A program made the position numbers and the translations under genes. Shown piece after piece: positions 59,956-64,000 of a stretch of DNA of 64,000 bases. The stretch is taken from NCBI GenBank assembly GCA_964057225.1, contig OZ059897.1, positions 2,542,001 to 2,606,000 of the forward strand. The letters run 5' to 3'. The notes under the pieces are model-generated. The model worked only from the letters and a program-made list of their open reading frames with translations, was not told where the DNA came from and did no database searches. How positions within the stretch are numbered: the first letter of the stretch is position 1; every line of letters begins with the position of its first letter. The DNA comes from Auanema rhodensis. Taxonomy: Eukaryota > Nematoda > Chromadorea > Rhabditida > Rhabditidae.

Positions 59956-62763
59956 AGTATAGTGCATTCGATGCGGATTTTCAAGCTGCGTTGATCTGTG
60001 TTATCAGATTTGAGTTAACTTAAAAATGCACCGAGATATCAACTGATATAGGTTCACACTTGTATCCTCGATTTTCACCCTGAAGAAATGATTTTTTCGT
60101 TGAAAAACATTGTTCATCGTATTCGTCTTGAAAAAAGGAATCTAAAAACATCTACTTTTTGTGAAATTATTTAGAAATTTTTCGGGAAAATTTTTGTCAA
60201 AATGTTTTTGGAAGCAATGTTGAGTGTACATGGGAACTCAACATACACTAATGCATTATTTTTCAAACGATCATAACTAATTTTTGTATAGAGCGTTTCT
60301 CAATGTAGTATAGTGCATTCGATGCGGATTTTTAAGCTGCGTTGATCTGTGTTATCAGATTTGAGTTAACTTAAAAATGCACCGAGATATCAACTGATAT
60401 ATGTTCACACTTATATCCTCGATTTTCACCCTGAAGAAATGATTTTTTCGTTGAAAAACATTGTCCATCGTATTCGTCTTGAAAAAAGAAATCTAAAAAC
60501 ATCTACTTTTTGTGAAATTATTTAGAAAATTTTCGGGAAAATTTTTGTCAAAATGTTTTTGGAAGCAATGTTGAGTGTACATGGGAACTCAACATACACT
60601 AATGCATTATTTTTCAAACGATCATAACTAATTTTTGTATAGAGCGTTTCTCATTGTAGTATAGTGCATTCGATGCGGATTTTCAAGCTGCGTTGATCTG
60701 TGTTATCAGATTTGAGTTAACTTAAAAATGCACCGAGATATCAACTGATATAGGTTCACACTTGTATCCTCGATTTTCACCCTGAAGAAATGATTTTTTC
60801 GTTGAAAAACATTGTCCATCGTATTCGTCTTGAAAAAAGGAATCTAAAAACATCTACTTTTTGTGAAATTATTTAGAAATTTTTCGGGAAAATTTTTGTC
60901 AAAATGTTTTTGGAAGCAATGTTGAGTGTACATGGGAACTCAACATACACTAATGCATTATTTTTCAAACGATCATAACTAATTTTTGTATAGAGCGTTT
61001 CTCATTGTAGTATAGTGCATTCGATGCGGATTTTCAAGCTGCGTTGATCTGTGTTATCAGATTTGAGTTAACTTAAAAATGCACCGAGATATCAACTGAT
61101 ATAGGTTCACACTTGTATCCTCGATTTTCACCCTGAAGAAATGATTTTTTCGTTGAAAAACATTGTCCATCGTATTCGTCTTGAAAAAAGGAATCTAAAA
61201 ACATCTACTTTTTGTGAAATTATTTAGAAATTTTTCGGGAAAATTTTTGTCAAAATGTTTTTGGAAGCAATGTTGAGTGTACATGGGAACTCAACATACA
61301 CTAATGCATTATTTTTCAAACGATCATAACTAATTTTTGTATAGAGCGTTTCTCAATGTAGTATAGTGCATTCGATGCGGATTTTTAAGCTGCGTTGATC
61401 TGTGTTATCAGATTTGAGTTAACTTAAAAATGCACCGAGATATCAACTGATATATGTTCACACTTATATCCTCGATTTTCACCCTGAAGAAATGATTTTT
61501 TCGTTGAAAAACATTGTCCATCGTATTCGTCTTGAAAAAAGAAATCTAAAAACATCTACTTTTTGTGAAATTATTTAGAAATTTTTCGGGAAAATTTTTG
61601 TCAAAATGTTTTTGGAAGCAATGTTGAGTGTACATGGGAACTCAACATACACTAATGCATTATTTTTCAAACGATCATAACTAATTTTTGTATAGAGCGT
61701 TTCTCATTGTAGTATAGTGCATTCGATGCGGATTTTCAAGCTGCGTTGATCTGTGTTATCAGATTTGAGTTAACTTAAAAATGCACCGAGATATCAACTG
61801 ATATAGGTTCACACTTGTATCCTCGATTTTCACCCTGAAGAAATGATTTTTTCGTTGAAAAACATTGTCCATCGTATTCGTCTTGAAAAAAGGAATCTAA
61901 AAACATCTACTTTTTGTGAAATTATTTAGAAATTTTTCGGGAAAATTTTTGTCAAAATGTTTTTGGAAGCAATGTTGAGTGTACATGGGAACTCAACATA
62001 CACTAATGCATTATTTTTCAAACGATCATAACTAATTTTTGTATAGAGCGTTTCTCAATGTAGTATAGTGCATTCGATGCGGATTTTTAAGCTGCGTTGA
62101 TCTGTGTTATCAGATTTGAGTTAACTTAAAAATGCACCGAGATATCAACTGATATAGGTTCACACTTGTATCCTCGATTTTCACCCTGAAGAAATGATTT
62201 TTTCGTTGAAAAACATTGTCCATCGTATTCGTCTTGAAAAAAGGAATCTAAAAACATCTACTTTTTGTGAAATTATTTAGAAATTTTTCGGGAAAATTTT
62301 TGTCAAAATGTTTTTGGAAGCAATGTTGAGTGTACATGGGAACTCAACATACACTAATGCATTATTTTTCAAACGATCATAACTAATTTTTGTATAGAGC
62401 GTTTCTCAATGTAGTATAGTGCATTCGATGCGGATTTTTAAGCTGCGTTGATCTGTGTTATCAGATTTGAGTTAACTTAAAAATGCACCGAGATATCAAC
62501 TGATATATGTTCACACTTATATCCTTGATTTTCACCCTGAAGAAATGATTTTTTCGTTGAAAAACATTGTCCATCGTATTCGTCTTGAAAAAAGAAATCT
62601 GAAAACATCTACTTTTTGTGAAATTATTTAGAAATTTTTCGGGAAAATTTTTGTCAAAATGTTTTTGGAAGCAATGTTGAGTGTACATGGGAACTCAACA
62701 TACACTAATGCATTATTTTTCAAACGATCATAACTAATTTTTGTATAGAGCGTTTCTCATTGT
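59956..62763 (+). repeat. A-B dimer stretch (m172-m179), 702-bp dimers
   Basis: The order is B A B B A B A/B A. The B-B junction (m174-m175) contains a B unit with the A-type right end (A348T). m178 has an A-type left end (no T27C) and B-type middle (T96G, A107G, A183G). Both are simple exchange products. The remainder alternates A and B as in the 6-monomer HOR to the left. Confidence 0.85.
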
Positions 62764-64000
62764 AGTATAGTGCATTCGATGCGGAATTTCAAGCTGCGTT
62801 GATCTGTGTTATCAGATTTGAGTTAACTTAAAAATGCACCGAGATATCAACTGATATAAGTTCACACTTGTATCCTCGATTTCCACCCTGAAGAAATGAT
62901 TTTTTCGATGAAAAACATTGTCCATCGTATTTGTCTTGAAAAAAGGAATCTAAAAACATCTACTTTTTGTGAAATTATTTAGAAATTTTTCGGGAAAATT
63001 TTTGTCAAAATGTTTTTGGAAGCAATGTTGAGTGTACATGGGAACTCAACATACACTAATGCATTATTTTTCAAACGATCATAACTAATTTTTGTATGGA
63101 GCGTTTTTCAATGTAGTATAGTGCATTCGATGCGGATTTTTAAGCTGCGTTGATCTGTGTTATCAGATTTGAGTTAGCTTAAAAATGCACCGAGATATCA
63201 ACTGATATATGTTCACACTTATAGCCTCGATTTTCACCCTGAAGAAATGATTTTTTCGTTGAATAACATTGTCCATCGTCTTCGTCTTGAAAAAAGGAAT
63301 CTAAAAACATCTACTTTTTGTGAAATTATTTAGAAATTTTTCGGGAAAATTTTTGTCACAATGTTTTTGGAAGCAATGTTGAGTGTACATGGGAACTCAA
63401 CATACACTAATGCATTATTTTTCAAACGATCATAACTAATTTTTGTATAGAGCGTTTCTTAATGTAGTATAGTGCATTCGATGCGGATTTTTAAGCTGCG
63501 TTGATCTGTGTTATCAGATTTGAGTTAGCTTAAAAATGCACCGAGATATCAACTGATATAGGTTCACACTTATATCCTCGATTTTCACCCTGAAGAAATG
63601 ATTTTTTCGTTGAATAACATTGTCCATCGTCTTCGTCTTGAAAAAAGGAATCTAAAAACATCTACTTTTTGTGAAATTATTTAGAAATTTTTCGGGAAAA
63701 TTTTTGTCAAAATGTTTTTGGAAGCAATGTTGAGTGTACATGGGAACTCAACATACACTAATGCATTATTTTTCAAACGATCATAACTAATTTTTGTATA
63801 GAGCGTTTCTCAATGTAGTATAGTGCATTCGATGCGGATTTTTAAGCTGCGTTGATCTGTGTTATCAGATTTGAGTTAACTTAAAAATGCACCGAGATAT
63901 CAACTGATATATGTTCACACTTATATCCTCGATTTTCACCCTGAAGAAATGATTTTTTCGTTGAAAAACATTGTCCATCGTATTCGTCTTGAAAAAAGAA
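62764..64000 (+). repeat. Right-end mixed monomers m180-m182 and partial m183
   Basis: m180 is B-like with several private changes (T24A-region GGAATTTC, T96A, T119C, T145A, C169T) and the A335G, C344T right end. m181 is E with A245C and C346T. m182 is C with A63G. m183 is type A and is cut at its base 184 by the window edge, so the array continues beyond. Confidence 0.85.

Larger units (their letters stand above)
1..64000 (+). repeat. Satellite DNA array, 351-bp monomer, about 182 head-to-tail copies
   Basis: The AGTATAGTGC motif recurs every 351 bp from base 1 to the end. I checked phase at many points, for example starts at 352, 4915, 16147, 22816, 36154, 37141, 43108, 55744 and 63817. 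All monomers share one orientation. Adjacent monomers usually differ by about 4-10 substitutions (A versus B by four to six, or about 98% identity; A versus the most divergent type G by about 15, or about 96%). No unique DNA, mobile element or gene interrupts the array, and it runs off both window ends. Such tandem arrays are typical of eukaryotic centromeric, pericentromeric or other heterochromatin. The location is inferred, not seen. I do not recognise the family by name. Confidence 0.98.

Noticed and set aside
1-64000. CRISPR array or bacterial repeat
   Set aside because: The repeats are contiguous 351-bp units with no unique spacers, no cas-like genes and no bacterial gene context.
1-64000. 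Tandem gene family, rDNA or tRNA cluster
   Set aside because: No long frame, no conserved rRNA motifs and no tRNA-like cloverleaf were seen in the monomer. Frames are full of stops on both strands.
1-64000. Drosophila 1.688 (359-bp) or another named satellite of similar length
   Set aside because: The length is similar, but the monomer does not match what I recall of the 359-bp unit. I cannot name any family without a database search, for example of the consensus against satellite repeat libraries.

Overview
The whole 64-kb window is one uninterrupted satellite DNA array. A 351-bp, AT-rich monomer (about 31% G+C by hand count of the consensus) repeats head-to-tail on the + strand about 182.3 times. 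I found no gene, RNA gene, transposon, inverted monomer or unique spacer. Monomer phase is set here with position 1 at the AGTATAGTGC motif, so monomer 1 starts at base 1. Monomers 1-104 start at 1+351(m-1), and monomers 107-183 start at 37141+351(m-107). Only three monomers differ in length: m104 (36154) and m106 (36789) are 352 bp, and m105 (36506) is 283 bp because of a 68-bp deletion. Period stability over tens of kilobases, near-identical copies and the absence of genes indicate eukaryotic constitutive heterochromatin, probably centromeric or pericentromeric. The species cannot be named. CpG is not depleted (11 per consensus monomer against about 8.3 expected), which weakly favours a lightly methylated genome such as an insect's over a plant or vertebrate.

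Monomers differ by linked substitutions that define subfamilies. Codes used below, relative to type A (the consensus): A' = C64T. B = T27C, T96G, A107G, A183G. C = T96G, A150T, A166C, A183G. D = A63G (usually), T96G, A150T, A166C, G175A, A195T, T196C. E = A63G, A150T, A166C, A183G. F = T196G, T217C with T60G or A63G. G = A58C, T60C, A63G, A81T, T82A, T96G, A133T, G135A, A150T, A166C, C169T, T171C. H = G170C, A183G, A335G. I = T96G, A107G, A151T, A166C, C169T, T171C, A195T, T196C. K = T162A, C163T, A166C, G208C. L = T96G, A166C, A183G, T217C, usually T105A. M = the G left part with A166C, C169T, A183G. N = A11T, T12G, A63G, T96G, A183G, A333T, G338T, C339T. O = C31A, T66G, A150T, T289A, A335G, C344T. 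P = T5G plus the G left part, T217C, G336A. R = A11T, T12G, A63G, A103G, C124A, A150T, A166C, A183G, A286G, G298A. S = A11T, T12G, C31T, A63G, A103G, C124A. T = B left part with C169T, A286G, G298A. X = T66G, A150T, T204C, A333T, G338T, C339T.

Layout, left to right: two copies of a 21-monomer higher-order repeat (HOR, 7371 bp; 1-14742); a short irregular stretch; a 3-monomer HOR x3 (15796-18954); an irregular mosaic (18955-22815); a 4-monomer HOR x2 (22816-25623); a 7/6/9-monomer HOR family (26326-34047); an A-B-C-A block; a divergent type-G cluster carrying the deletion and insertions (35452-37140); an irregular stretch; a large HOR of nominally 20 monomers (7020 bp) with one partial copy, one full copy and one shortened copy (38896-55743); a 6-monomer HOR x2 (55744-59955); A-B dimers (59956-62763); and a mixed right end. 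Several monomers are chimeras whose left and right halves come from identifiable neighbouring types. They are the products expected from unequal crossing-over, and some breakpoints can be placed within tens of bases.

The short ORFs in the window (62-75 codons) are the same satellite frame recurring. They appear only where one base changes an in-frame TAG to CAG or removes an antisense stop, and I do not call them genes. The points of interest are the fine structure of array evolution, a conserved dyad-rich block in every monomer, and phased A/T tracts, rather than a coding system.
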